Below are positions 1 through 9,685 of a DNA stretch of 64,000 bases, in pieces. The notes beneath the pieces were generated by a model, which saw only the letters and a list, made by a program, of their open reading frames with translations, had not been told where the DNA came from and made no database searches. The stretch spans positions 1 to 64,000 of the forward strand of contig QCBC01000001.1 in assembly GCA_003281725.1 (NCBI GenBank). Reading direction: 5' to 3'. Source of the stretch: Pelagibacteraceae bacterium AG-345-O09. GTDB taxonomy: Bacteria > Pseudomonadota > Alphaproteobacteria > Pelagibacterales > Pelagibacteraceae. How positions within the stretch are numbered: position 1 is the stretch's first letter; each line of letters starts with the position of its first letter. Position numbers and translations under genes: made by a program.

Positions 1-3000
1 ATCTCAGATAATTCTTGTAAAGATTTAAGATTAAATGTCACTTCTTCTATTGGTTTATTTAATAGGTCTTTTAAAGACGCTATTTTTTGAACGTTAATTC
101 TTCTAAATCTATTTTCTCCGTCTGAAATAGACTTAATTAGAGTTAAAATTAGTGAGCTACCTTCTTTTAAAATTTCACGATTTAATTGTAAAGTATCTGA
201 AAATATAAATAGCTCAAAAACACTGTTTAGATCTGTTAATTTCAATACAGCATATGCATTTCCTTTAGCAGTTTTTCTTTCCTGAATTTTAAGTAAAGTT
301 GCGGCTATATTAGAGTCTTTCAAATTTTCATCAGTATTAAATGATTGATAATCAATAATATCATAATCATTAAATACTTCTTTATACTGATTTAAAGGAT
401 GGTCAGAAATAAAAAATCCCACAGCCTCAAACTCTTTAGATAATCTTTCTTCAAATTTCCAATCTTCGGTATTTGATAAAATTTCATTTTCTTGATTTTC
501 ATTTTCACCAAATAAATCTATTTGATTAGCAGATTTATTTTCAAAAATATTTTTAGATTTTGTAATTAAATTTGGTATAGAGTTGAATAACGATTGTCGA
601 TTAATGTTTAATTTATCAAATGCACCGGCTTTGACTAAACCCTCTAATTGTAATTTATTAATATCCTTAGGATTAATACGATTTAAAAAATCTGTTATCG
701 AATTAAATTTTCCATTCTTAACTCTTTCTTCAACAATATTTGATACTGCTTCAAAACCAACAGCTTTGATGCCACCTAATGCATAATAAAATTTTTCATT
801 ATCCGTTTTAAAATCTGCAAAACATTCATTAATATCTGGTCTGATAATATTCACATCTAATCTTTTAAGTTCTTCATAAAATTCACTCAATTTATTTTGA
901 TTTGAAATATCCATAGTCATAGAAGCTGCAATAAATTCTTTAGGATAATAAGTTTTTAGAAATGCAGTTTGATATGAAATTATTGCGTAGGCTGCAGCAT
1001 GACTTTTGTTAAAACCATATTCAGCAAATGGTTCTATTTTTAAAAAGATTCCAGCAGCAACATCTTTGCTAATACCGTTATTTACTGCTCCAGCTATAAA
1101 ACTTTGTTTTTGTCTTTCTAATTCGGCTCTTTTTTTCTTTCCCATAGCTCTTCTTAAAATATCTGCTTGACCTGCAGTAAATCCAGATAACTTTTGTGCG
1201 ATTTGCATAACTTGCTCTTGATAGATAATAACGCCATAGGTTGGTTTTAATATTTCTTCTAGTAAAGGATGTAAGTAATCTGGTTCTTGCTTTCCATGTT
1301 TACAATCATTGTAAGTTGGAATATTACTCATTGGCCCAGGTCTATATAAAGCAACTAAAGCAATGATATCCTCTATATGGTTTGGTTTCATCTGAATCAA
1401 GGCTTCTCTCATACCTGCACTTTCAACTTGAAATAAACCAACTGTTTTACCAGAAGATAATAATTCAAAAACTTTTTGATCATCAAAATTGATATTTTCT
1501 ATATTGAAATCCTTATTTTTTTTTCTTATCAATTTTTGTGTATTGTTAATTACAGTTAAAGTTTTTAGTCCCAAAAAATCAAATTTGATTAGTCCAGCAT
1601 TTTCAGCTGAGTACATATCAAATTGAGTTGATGGTAGTAATAAGTTTGCTGAAATATCTTTGTATAATGGAACTATTTCAGTAAGTTTTTTATCAGCTAT
1701 AACCACTCCAGCAGCATGAGTTGCAACGTTTCGATTTAGTCCTTCAAGTTTTAGTGAAAGATCTGTAAGTTTTTTTACCCTGTTATCTTCATTAATAAGT
1801 TTTTGTAATCTAGGTTCTCCAGCAATACATTCTGTTAAATTTTGAGGTCTAGATGGATCGAAAGGTATCATTTTAGAAATACTGTCGACAAAACCATAAG
1901 ATAAACCCAAAACTCTACCAACATCTCGAATAACCATTCTAGCTTTTAACTTTCCAAAAGTAATTATATGAGCAACGCTATCTTTGTATTTTTTTGTTAA
2001 ATACTCAAATACTAAATCTCTTTTTTCCTCACAGAAATCGATATCAAAATCAGGCATAGAGATACGATCAGGATTTAAAAATCTCTCAAATATAAGATTA
2101 AATTTAATTGGATCAACATCAGTTATAGAAAGGCACCAAGCAACTAACGATCCAGCTCCAGATCCTCTTCCTGGTCCTACTGGTATATCATTTTCTTTAG
2201 CCCATTTAATATAATCTGATACAATTAGAAAATAACTTGCATATTTCATTTCAATAATAATATCTAATTCATGGTCTAATCTATCTTTATATTGTAGATA
2301 AATTTCATTTGAGTCAGTTTGTTTATTTGGAACTTTAAAAATTTTCTCAAATTTTTCTTTTAAACCTTCTAGAGAATTTCTTTTTAAGATTTCATCAGCA
2401 TTTTCACCTTCATTAGAACTAATATTTGGCAAAATGGGTTTTGAAGAAAGAGGTCTAAAACTACATCGATAGGGAAAATTATAATTATTTTCTAAAGCTT
2501 CAGGTAAATCAGCAAAAAGTTCACTCATTTCTGAATTATTTTTTAAATAATGTTGGTTTGTATATTTGATCCTATTTTTTTCATTAATATATGTTTTATT
2601 CTTTATACATATTAATGCATCATGTGCCTCATGCATATTTTTATCCAAATAATAAACTTCATTTGTTGCTATTAAAGGAATTTCTAAATTTAGCGAATTT
2701 GACAAATTAAATTTTTCAAATTCAATTTCATTTTGATCACCATGTCTTTGTATTTCTATATAAAAACGATCTTCATATTTAGATTTTAATTTTGCATAGA
2801 TTTTTTGTATTTCATTAAATTTACCTTTATTAAATAATTTACCAAAAAGTCCATTTGAAGTCCCTGAAAATAGAGCTAGCCCCTCTGTTTTATTTAATAA
2901 CTCATCAAAAATTAAATGAGGATCAGATAGATTATCATTTTTAAGATATGATAAGGATGATAATTCAATTATTCTTTTATAACCATTTTCATTTAAAGCA

Positions 3001-3260
3001 AATAGAGGCAATAATCCAATCGTATCATCAATTTTAAAATTAATTTGACTGCCAATAATCGGTTGAGTTCCAACCTTTGATAGTTTTTCAGCAAATTCTA
3101 GAGCACCACATAAATTCTCAGAATCACACAATGCTATAGCTTTAATTTTGTTTTCTTTTGTATAATCTTTTAATTCATCTATTTTTATTGCACCTTCACA
3201 TATTGAATACTGCGAATGAATTTTTAAATGATTAAAATTTTTTTTTTGAGACTCATCCAT
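1..3260 (-). CDS. dnaE: DNA polymerase III alpha subunit (partial, C-terminus beyond left edge)
   Basis: Replicative polymerase of chromosome duplication. The reading frame is open from the ATG at 3258-3260 to the window edge (about 1086 codons), so probably the last 60-80 residues are missing compared with usual DnaE1 proteins. The N-terminus has the PHP-domain pattern HLKIHSQYS. The polymerase motif PDFDIDF follows at about residues 403-409 (near 2035-2054), giving the catalytic pair Asp404 and Asp406. Upstream is the glycine-rich GPGRGSGAGS block typical of C-family polymerases. The helix-hairpin-helix region and the start of an OB fold (KGNAYAVLKLTD) are also readable. The ATG overlaps the lolD stop by 8 bp, so the gene is probably translationally coupled and is the last visible member of a very long minus-strand run. 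Confidence 0.97.
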   Translation of the reverse strand, partial: MDESQKKNFNHLKIHSQYSICEGAIKIDELKDYTKENKIKAIALCDSENLCGALEFAEKLSKVGTQPIIGSQINFKIDDTIGLLPLFALNENGYKRIIELSSLSYLKNDNLSDPHLIFDELLNKTEGLALFSGTSNGLFGKLFNKGKFNEIQKIYAKLKSKYEDRFYIEIQRHGDQNEIEFEKFNLSNSLNLEIPLIATNEVYYLDKNMHEAHDALICIKNKTYINEKNRIKYTNQHYLKNNSEMSELFADLPEALENNYNFPYRCSFRPLSSKPILPNISSNEGENADEILKRNSLEGLKEKFEKIFKVPNKQTDSNEIYLQYKDRLDHELDIIIEMKYASYFLIVSDYIKWAKENDIPVGPGRGSGAGSLVAWCLSITDVDPIKFNLIFERFLNPDRISMPDFDIDFCEEKRDLVFEYLTKKYKDSVAHIITFGKLKARMVIRDVGRVLGLSYGFVDSISKMIPFDPSRPQNLTECIAGEPRLQKLINEDNRVKKLTDLSLKLEGLNRNVATHAAGVVIADKKLTEIVPLYKDISANLLLPSTQFDMYSAENAGLIKFDFLGLKTLTVINNTQKLIRKKNKDFNIENINFDDQKVFELLSSGKTVGLFQVESAGMREALIQMKPNHIEDIIALVALYRPGPMSNIPTYNDCKHGKQEPDYLHPLLEEILKPTYGVIIYQEQVMQIAQKLSGFTAGQADILRRAMGKKKRAELERQKQSFIAGAVNNGISKDVAAGIFLKIEPFAEYGFNKSHAAAYAIISYQTAFLKTYYPKEFIAASMTMDISNQNKLSEFYEELKRLDVNIIRPDINECFADFKTDNEKFYYALGGIKAVGFEAVSNIVEERVKNGKFNSITDFLNRINPKDINKLQLEGLVKAGAFDKLNINRQSLFNSIPNLITKSKNIFENKSANQIDLFGENENQENEILSNTEDWKFEERLSKEFEAVGFFISDHPLNQYKEVFNDYDIIDYQSFNTDENLKDSNIAATLLKIQERKTAKGNAYAVLKLTDLNSVFELFIFSDTLQLNREILKEGSSLILTLIKSISDGENRFRRINVQKIASLKDLLNKPIEEVTFNLKSLQELSE

Positions 3261-3930
3261 TAATGGTTTTTATATTACCATTAACTATTTCCAATAAGCA
3301 ATCTGACTTATTTGCAAAAAATCTATTATGAGTTGCAAATATAATTAATCTATTAGAATTTATTTGATTTTTGAGAAGATCAAAAATTCCTTTTGCTGTA
3401 TTAAGATCCAAACTTCCTGTTGGTTCATCTGCTAAAATAATTTGAGGATTGTTTATTAAAGCCCTAGCAATCGAAATACGTTGTTTCTCTCCACCTGAAA
3501 GTTGTGATGGGAAATGATTAATTCGACTTGTTAATCCAACCTTTCTTAACAATGATTTAGCTTTAGAAAGTGAAAGTTCTTTGTTATTACCTGCTGCTAG
3601 ACTTGCCATATATATGTTTTCTAAGGCTGTAAAATCAGAAAGAAGATTATCCTGTTGATAGATAATGCCAATTTTTTTAGCCCTTAGTAAATCATTACTT
3701 TGTGAGTCATTAAAATTAATATTATTATCATCAATCATAACTGATCCTGATGAAGGTCTATCAATTAATGATAGGAGGTTTAGTAAGGTGGATTTACCTG
3801 ATCCAGAAGGACCTATAATAGAATAAATTTTTCCTTTTTTAAATTTGTAAGAAACTTTTTTTAGAACATTTATCTTTTTTAAATTTTCAAAAGATTTGTT
3901 CAAATTTGAAATTTTAATCAGATTACTCAT
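3253..3930 (-). CDS. lolD: Lipoprotein-releasing ABC transporter ATPase LolD
   Basis: ATPase subunit of the inner-membrane complex that extracts outer-membrane lipoproteins and hands them to LolA. At 225 residues it is one ABC domain: Walker A GPSGSGKST at residues 40-48, Q-loop near 92, signature LSGGEKQ at 144-150 and Walker B ILADE at 165-169. It directly follows the permease gene lolC and overlaps it by 8 bp, which separates it from the closely related MacB and FtsE ATPases. The stop codon lies inside the start of dnaE. Specificity for lipoproteins is inferred from the family and the lolC neighbour. Confidence 0.93.
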   Translation of the reverse strand: MSNLIKISNLNKSFENLKKINVLKKVSYKFKKGKIYSIIGPSGSGKSTLLNLLSLIDRPSSGSVMIDDNNINFNDSQSNDLLRAKKIGIIYQQDNLLSDFTALENIYMASLAAGNNKELSLSKAKSLLRKVGLTSRINHFPSQLSGGEKQRISIARALINNPQIILADEPTGSLDLNTAKGIFDLLKNQINSNRLIIFATHNRFFANKSDCLLEIVNGNIKTING

Positions 3931-5155
3931 ATTTAAGAGCTTTAATTGGATCTAATTTCGCTGCTTTCAAAGCAGGAAAAATTGAAACTAAAATAGTTAT
4001 TAAAATAGAACATAGAGAAATGAAGAAAATTGAAGTTGGGTTAATTTCAGAGGGCATAGAACTTAAAAAATAAATTTCTTCTGGAAATAAGCTAATATTA
4101 AAAACATTACTTAAGAATTGTCGTAAATTTTCAACATATAATGAAAATGTAACTCCTAATAAAATTCCAAAAATTGTTGCTGAGGTACCAATAATTACAC
4201 CAACTAAAAAAAATATTTTAATTATAGACTTATTTAAAACCCCTATAGATTTTAAAATGGCTATATCACGTGTTTTATTTTTAACTAAAATTGTCAAACC
4301 AGAAATTATATTGAAAGCAGCAACAATAATTATTAATGAAAGTATTATAAACATTACATTTCTTTCAACCTTTAAAGCTGAAAATAATGAACTATTCATA
4401 TCGGCCCAACTATAAACAAAATCATTAGGAAATATTTTTTGAACAACTATTTTTTGATCTTCTATATTTTGTGGATTTTTTAAGTATATTTCTAAATTTG
4501 TATCTTTTTTGTCTAAATTAAAAAACTCATTTAAGGTATCTAAATTGATAAAAGCAATATTGTTATCAAAATCAGCTAAACCACTTTCAAAAAGTGAAAT
4601 AACTGTAAAAGTTTTCTTTTTAGGAAGACTCCCTATTATAGTTTCTATTCCTGAGGATGACATAATTGTAATATCATCACCAATTTTAAGACCAAGAGTA
4701 AAACTTAGTTCTTTTCCTATGGATATATAATTCTCAATTAAACCATTTTTATTACCAACAAATGTGTCATCATTTATAATTTTAAGAGTTGAAAAATCCT
4801 TTCTCGAATATCCCCTGAGAACTAAACCTTTAGATTTATCTTTTTTTATTATTATAGATTCTCCAGAATTACTTAAGATCAGATTTTCTGAAATCAAATT
4901 TAAATTTGTTTTTTTTAATTTATCAATTTCAATTATTTCCTCATAAGGTTCTACAGTTATATGTGAATTAAAACCTACAATTTTATTAATCAGTTCAGTT
5001 CTAAATCCATTCATTACAGACATAACAATTATTAGAACAGCAACCCCCAACCCTATCCCGATAAATGAGAAAATTGAAATAACATTTAAAAAACCATCTT
5101 TTTTTCTAGCTTTCAAAAATCTAAATGTAATTTCTTTTTCTAATGTGGAAATCAA
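3923..5155 (-). CDS. lolC: Lipoprotein-releasing system permease LolC/LolE
   Basis: Inner-membrane permease of the Lol lipoprotein export system, 410 residues. It has the MacB/FtsX-type layout: one membrane segment near residues 25-50, a large periplasmic domain (about 50-260), and three more membrane helices in the C-terminal third, ending in the FtsX-like tail PALKAAKLDPIKALKYE. The N-terminal FRFLKARKKDGFLNVIS motif is typical of LolC/LolE. Only one permease gene is present, as in many alphaproteobacteria where one LolC/E-type protein is thought to serve as a homodimer. It overlaps proS by 4 bp and lolD by 8 bp. Confidence 0.92.
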   Translation of the reverse strand: MISTLEKEITFRFLKARKKDGFLNVISIFSFIGIGLGVAVLIIVMSVMNGFRTELINKIVGFNSHITVEPYEEIIEIDKLKKTNLNLISENLILSNSGESIIIKKDKSKGLVLRGYSRKDFSTLKIINDDTFVGNKNGLIENYISIGKELSFTLGLKIGDDITIMSSSGIETIIGSLPKKKTFTVISLFESGLADFDNNIAFINLDTLNEFFNLDKKDTNLEIYLKNPQNIEDQKIVVQKIFPNDFVYSWADMNSSLFSALKVERNVMFIILSLIIIVAAFNIISGLTILVKNKTRDIAILKSIGVLNKSIIKIFFLVGVIIGTSATIFGILLGVTFSLYVENLRQFLSNVFNISLFPEEIYFLSSMPSEINPTSIFFISLCSILITILVSIFPALKAAKLDPIKALKYE

Positions 5156-6486
5156 TTTTTTACTTTTTGTTCTTTTAAAATCTTAATTATCTTTTTAAGG
5201 CTTATTTTTTGAGGCTCTTTTCCAACTTCTTGAAACTCAAGAATCTCACCTTCTGTTTTTTTTCCGATAATAATTTGATATGGAGCACCTATTAAATTCA
5301 TTTTTTTGATCTTTGATGATAAATTTTCATCTGTATCATCTATTATGGTCTCAATGCCATTATTTTCTAATTCTATACTTATTTTATTAGATTTATCTAA
5401 AACAGAATTATCATTTTTATTCATCATAGGTATTATCGCAATGTCATATGGTGCAACAGAAATTGGCCATTTCATGACTTCATTTTTTTCATCATATTTT
5501 GCTTCGATTATGGCGCCTACTAATCTTGATACCCCAATCCCATAGGACCCCATTTTAACAAAATCTTTTTTTCCTCCTGGTAAATCAACTGAAGCACCCA
5601 TTGGTTTTGAATATTTATCTCCAAAATAAAAAATGTGGCCTACTTCTATCCCTTTGGTTATTAATCTATTTTGCTCTGAAACTTGTTTTTCAAATTCCTC
5701 TTTATTAAATTTTTCATCTGTTACTGAATAAAACTGTTCATATTTTTTTCTTAAATCTTCTAAAGATTTTTTTTCAAGTTTAGTTCCATCGCTATTCAAA
5801 TCGAATACTCTCTTATCAGTAAAAATTTTACTTTCTCCAGTTTCAGCTAAAATTATGAATTCATGTGAAAGATTTCCTCCTATTGGTCCCGTATCTGCCG
5901 CCATAGGTATAGCTGTTAAATCTAATCTCTTAAATGTTTTTAAATAAGATAAAAAAAACTTATTATAAGAAAAGGAAGCTTCTTCATCATTTATGTCAAA
6001 AGAATATGCATCCTTCATAAAAAATTCTCTACATCTCATAATTCCAAATCTTGGTCTTATTTCATCTCTAAATTTCCATTGAATATGATATAAAAGTTGG
6101 GGGAGAGATTTATACGATTTTAATGATGATCTAAATATATCTGTTACAAGCTCTTCATTAGTTGGACCATATAGCATTTCACGGTCTTGACGATCTTTAA
6201 TCCTCAACATTTCTTCTCCATAGTCTTCATAGCGACCACTTTCTTTCCATATTTCACTAGATTGAATTGTTGGCATCAGAATTTCTTGTGCTCCAATTTT
6301 ATTTTGCTCTTCTCTTACTATTTTTTCAATTTTTTTCATCACTTTAAAACCTAATGGTAACCATGAATAAATTCCTGCTGATGATTGTTTGATCATTCCA
6401 ACCCTAAGCATTAATTGATGAGATTTAATTTTTGCTTCTGAAGGATTGTTTTTTAAAATAGGTACAAATGATTTAGAAATTAGCAT
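5152..6486 (-). CDS. proS: Prolyl-tRNA synthetase, short alphaproteobacterial form
   Basis: Class II aminoacyl-tRNA synthetase that charges tRNA-Pro. At 444 residues it is much shorter than the E. coli enzyme (about 570), because the editing insertion between motifs 2 and 3 is absent; this short form is usual in alphaproteobacteria. Visible elements are the N-terminal SAGIYSWLPLGFKV region (motif 1 area), the FRDEIRPRFGIMRCREFFMKD motif 2 block, the GSYGIGVSRLVGAIIE motif 3 block, and a C-terminal anticodon-binding domain starting near IAIIPMM. The gene overlaps lolC by 4 bp and starts 1 bp after the upstream DUF1467 gene ends. Confidence 0.97.
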   Translation of the reverse strand: MLISKSFVPILKNNPSEAKIKSHQLMLRVGMIKQSSAGIYSWLPLGFKVMKKIEKIVREEQNKIGAQEILMPTIQSSEIWKESGRYEDYGEEMLRIKDRQDREMLYGPTNEELVTDIFRSSLKSYKSLPQLLYHIQWKFRDEIRPRFGIMRCREFFMKDAYSFDINDEEASFSYNKFFLSYLKTFKRLDLTAIPMAADTGPIGGNLSHEFIILAETGESKIFTDKRVFDLNSDGTKLEKKSLEDLRKKYEQFYSVTDEKFNKEEFEKQVSEQNRLITKGIEVGHIFYFGDKYSKPMGASVDLPGGKKDFVKMGSYGIGVSRLVGAIIEAKYDEKNEVMKWPISVAPYDIAIIPMMNKNDNSVLDKSNKISIELENNGIETIIDDTDENLSSKIKKMNLIGAPYQIIIGKKTEGEILEFQEVGKEPQKISLKKIIKILKEQKVKN

Positions 6487-6487
6487 G

Positions 6488-6733
6488 TTAAATGATTATA
6501 TTTCTTAAATTCAAATATTCAAATTTCATTAATAAATATATTATGATGAACAAAATCGTTGTTATTCCAGTACAATAAAAGAATTTTTTTAACATTTTTG
6601 GATTTTCTGGTGATCCTGGATCTTCACCTTCTATTTTAATTGACTTTTTTCTTTCTACATCAATTGGTAATATTGCAAAGAATACTATCCACCAAATTAT
6701 TATATAAATTATAGCAAGACCTGTTGGGCTCAT
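6488..6733 (-). CDS. DUF1467 family small membrane protein
   Basis: An 81-residue protein with two predicted membrane helices: residues about 5-23 (TGLAIIYIIIWWIVFFAILP) and about 52-70. Between them is a charged loop containing DPGSPENPKM. The LP-x-V motif after helix 1 and the glycine/proline loop match DUF1467, a small family found beside proS and rnj in many alphaproteobacteria. Its function is not known. It is packed between rnj (overlapping by 1 bp) and proS (1 bp gap), so it is surely co-transcribed with them. Confidence 0.88.
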   Translation of the reverse strand: MSPTGLAIIYIIIWWIVFFAILPIDVERKKSIKIEGEDPGSPENPKMLKKFFYCTGITTILFIIIYLLMKFEYLNLRNIII

Positions 6734-8391
6734 TAAATTCTGACTAAATTAATATTTGTAAACGGCTTTTTACCCGTCTTTTCCTTGGTAAATTTCCTAC
6801 AAGCAATTTTTAGTGCATCTATTAGATTATGTTCTTGTTGTTTACTACTTATCTTAAAGGATCTTGTTGTTTTTTCTATCTCATCTTCTAAGCCATATAT
6901 AAATTCCTCTTTTTCATAAATTGGTAAACCTCTAAATGAAGCTATAGGACCATTATGGATATTTCCCTTAGGTGTTATTAAAATAGTTACTTCTAAATAT
7001 CCATTTGAACTTAGATTTTTTCTATCTTTTATTGATTGAGAATCTTCCTCAACGCTAATATTGCCGTCTAAATATAATCTTCCACTTGGTGCTTTGTCAT
7101 AAACTTCAGGCACATTACCTGGGTATAATTTAACGATATCTCCATTTTCAACTTGCACAGGATGTGGTACCTGCATCTCTTTAGCAAAATTGATATGTTC
7201 AATCATATGTCTATGTTCACCATGAACTGGGATTACACATTTTGGTTTTACCCATTGATACATATCTCTTAGATCTTCACGATTTGGGTGACCTGAAACA
7301 TGAATAAAATCTGTCTCTTCAGAAATAACTTCAATTCCATCTTTAACTAATTGGTTATGTAATTTATAAAGTTTTTTCTCATTTCCTGGTATAATTTTTG
7401 AAGAGAAGATAACCGCATCACCTTTTTCAATAAATACGTCAGGATGAACATAACTTGAGATTCTCATCATTGCACCCATGGGTTCACCTTGACTACCAGT
7501 ACATAAATAGACAATTTTTTCTCTAGAAAAATTTTTAGCCTCTCTAGAGTCAATTGGTTCAATTGTATCTTTTAAATAACCACATTGTCTTGCAGCTTTA
7601 TAAATTCTATGCATTGACCTTCCAACAAGTGAAATTTGTCTACCTGTTTTTTCTGCACAATAAAAAGCTGTCTCCATTCTAGCTACATTTGAAGCAAAAG
7701 AAGTAATTATAATTCTTTTTTTTAAACGACTCATAATATTCAATAAGTTTTTTCTAACATCTAATTCAGATCCTGATCTGCCTGCACTAAAAACATTTGT
7801 AGAGTCACAAATCATAGCAAGAACTCCTTCATCCCCTATTTCTTTTAATCTCTTAGAATTTATTTCACCTCCTACTAAAGGATTTGGATCAACCTTCCAA
7901 TCACCTGTATGTAATATTACACCAGCTGGAGTTTGAATTCTTAGTCCATTAGGTTCTAATATCGAGTGGGTTAAAGTTATGTATTCAATATTAAATGGTT
8001 CAAGAGATATTTTGCCATTCAATTCAACAATTTTTAAATGACTCGTTATATCTACATGTTTTTCTTTAAATTTTTCTCTAATTAAAATTGCTGTAAAAGG
8101 TGTAGCAAAAATTTTACATTTTAGTTTTGGCCATAAATGTGCTATTGCTCCGATATGGTCCTCATGGGCATGAGTTAAAACAATACCTAATAAATTATCC
8201 TTTCTTTCAACAATAAATCCTGGGTCTGGATAAATAAGATCTATACCTGGAACAGTATCATCTGCAAATGTTACACCTATATCAACCATAATCCATTTAT
8301 GATCTCCAGGTTGACCATAACCAAATAGATTCATGTTCATTCCAATTTCTCCAGATCCTCCTAAGGGACAAAATAATAATTCATCTTTCAT
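6733..8391 (-). CDS. rnj: Ribonuclease J (metallo-beta-lactamase/beta-CASP nuclease)
   Basis: RNA endonuclease and 5'-3' exonuclease used in mRNA decay and rRNA maturation. The protein has 552 residues, the normal family length. The zinc-binding motif HAHEDH is at residues 74-79. Further metal ligands lie in the THSILEPNGL and ILHTGDWK segments, followed by the beta-CASP motifs (ICDSTN; SGHPNREDLR; PVHGEHRHMIEH) and a C-terminal dimerisation domain. It is directly joined to coaX upstream and DUF1467 downstream with no gap. Among the decay enzymes only this one is in the window. Confidence 0.95.
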   Translation of the reverse strand: MKDELLFCPLGGSGEIGMNMNLFGYGQPGDHKWIMVDIGVTFADDTVPGIDLIYPDPGFIVERKDNLLGIVLTHAHEDHIGAIAHLWPKLKCKIFATPFTAILIREKFKEKHVDITSHLKIVELNGKISLEPFNIEYITLTHSILEPNGLRIQTPAGVILHTGDWKVDPNPLVGGEINSKRLKEIGDEGVLAMICDSTNVFSAGRSGSELDVRKNLLNIMSRLKKRIIITSFASNVARMETAFYCAEKTGRQISLVGRSMHRIYKAARQCGYLKDTIEPIDSREAKNFSREKIVYLCTGSQGEPMGAMMRISSYVHPDVFIEKGDAVIFSSKIIPGNEKKLYKLHNQLVKDGIEVISEETDFIHVSGHPNREDLRDMYQWVKPKCVIPVHGEHRHMIEHINFAKEMQVPHPVQVENGDIVKLYPGNVPEVYDKAPSGRLYLDGNISVEEDSQSIKDRKNLSSNGYLEVTILITPKGNIHNGPIASFRGLPIYEKEEFIYGLEDEIEKTTRSFKISSKQQEHNLIDALKIACRKFTKEKTGKKPFTNINLVRI

Positions 8392-9138
8392 TTATTTAAT
8401 TAGTTTAGAAATTTTGATTAATCCTTTAATAGTAATTTCTTTATCTTTTATTAGTTTAGTTTTTATTGACCCTCTCAATAAATCAGAAAAACCTCCTGTA
8501 ATTACCAGTTTAAATGATTTATTTGTTTCTTTCTTAATCAAATTGACAATATTGTCAATTAAACCAGCGTAGCCCCAAAAAAAGCCAGACCTAACAGCGC
8601 TAATTGTATCAACACCAACAACTTTTTTAATTTTTTTAAGGTTTACTTTTGGAATTAAAGTTGCTTTGTCAGATAAGGTATTTAAAGATAACTTAATCCC
8701 AGGTGCGATAACTCCTCCTCTGTAGGTTTTATTTATCAATACATCAAAAGTTGTAGCGGTACCAAAGTCTAAAATTATAAAGTTATTTTTATAATCTATT
8801 AAACTAATAGCATTAGTTAATCTGTCTGAGCCTACTTGTTTATAATTTACTTTTATTTTTATTAACGATTTTAAATTGAGATCTTTAACTTCATAACATC
8901 TTATCTTAGTCTTTTTAGATAAAAATTTTTTAATTAAACTAAAAGATTTAGGTACAACACTACAAAAAAGTATTTTCCTTATTTTTTTAAAATCTTTAAC
9001 TAAAATCTTAAACTTTGAATTTAGGGTTTTTTCATTTAACTTATCTGATGGAAAATTTATATTCTTTATAATTCTATTATTTGAACTAACTAAAAAAACC
9101 TTAGCTTCAGAGTTACCTATATCACCAAAAATAAACAT
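8392..9138 (-). CDS. coaX: Type III pantothenate kinase
   Basis: Phosphorylates pantothenate in the first committed step of coenzyme A synthesis. The 248-residue length fits CoaX. The N-terminal phosphate-binding loop is DIGNSEAK (residues 6-13), the central motif is VGSDRLTNAIS, and the IILDFGTATTFD and GGVIAPGIKLS motifs are those of the ASKHA-fold type III enzyme. It lies between birA and rnj, a conserved alphaproteobacterial arrangement. The gene is more Lys/Ile-rich than its neighbours but the key aspartates are present. Confidence 0.93.
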   Translation of the reverse strand: MFIFGDIGNSEAKVFLVSSNNRIIKNINFPSDKLNEKTLNSKFKILVKDFKKIRKILFCSVVPKSFSLIKKFLSKKTKIRCYEVKDLNLKSLIKIKVNYKQVGSDRLTNAISLIDYKNNFIILDFGTATTFDVLINKTYRGGVIAPGIKLSLNTLSDKATLIPKVNLKKIKKVVGVDTISAVRSGFFWGYAGLIDNIVNLIKKETNKSFKLVITGGFSDLLRGSIKTKLIKDKEITIKGLIKISKLIK

Positions 9139-9151
9139 TAATTATTCTTTC

Positions 9152-9685
9152 TTAGTTACAAAATTTGCTTAATTTAAATTCAAAAATTTTTTTAATCTCA
9201 TTTTCTATTTTACTTTTTGATATTTTCTTTTTAGTCAAATCTAAAAGGTTAATTGTTGGATAATTTCTTATATAAGGATTTTTTATCAAATTTATACCTA
9301 TTCCAACAATTAAATATTTTTTATTTAGTTTAACTAAAGTTTCTTGAAGTATCCCACAAATCTTTTTTTTATGTATAATTAAATCATTTGGTTTTTTAAA
9401 GATGATCTTATTTTTACAATATAAAGACAACAATTTTTTTACTAATAAACAGTTAATTTTTGTCAATTGTTTTACAGAAACAGTAAAGTTTTCTAAATTG
9501 TAAAAAAAACTTATAAATAAATTCCCTTTATAAGAAATCCATTTTTTTCCGTATTGACCTCGACCATTGTTTTGCATTTCTGAAATGACCATTCCATAAT
9601 TTAAATTTGAATTTCGTATTATTCTAATAGCAGTATTATTAGTGCTGTTAACTTTTTTAAATCTAAAAATTTTAAATTTCATCAA
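9152..9685 (-). CDS. birA: Biotin--[acetyl-CoA carboxylase] ligase, minimal form
   Basis: Attaches biotin to the carrier domain of acetyl-CoA carboxylase. The catalytic loop is GRGQYGKKW (residues about 41-49, equivalent to GRGRRGR in E. coli), and the second active-site segment is KKPNDLIIHKKKICGILQE, followed by VGIGINL. At 177 residues it is short: there is no N-terminal DNA-binding domain, so it should not act as a repressor, and the C-terminal SH3-like domain is largely missing. It overlaps nuoN by 4 bp, and coaX follows after 13 bp, the largest gap in this 23-kb run of genes. Confidence 0.88.
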   Translation of the reverse strand: MMKFKIFRFKKVNSTNNTAIRIIRNSNLNYGMVISEMQNNGRGQYGKKWISYKGNLFISFFYNLENFTVSVKQLTKINCLLVKKLLSLYCKNKIIFKKPNDLIIHKKKICGILQETLVKLNKKYLIVGIGINLIKNPYIRNYPTINLLDLTKKKISKSKIENEIKKIFEFKLSKFCN

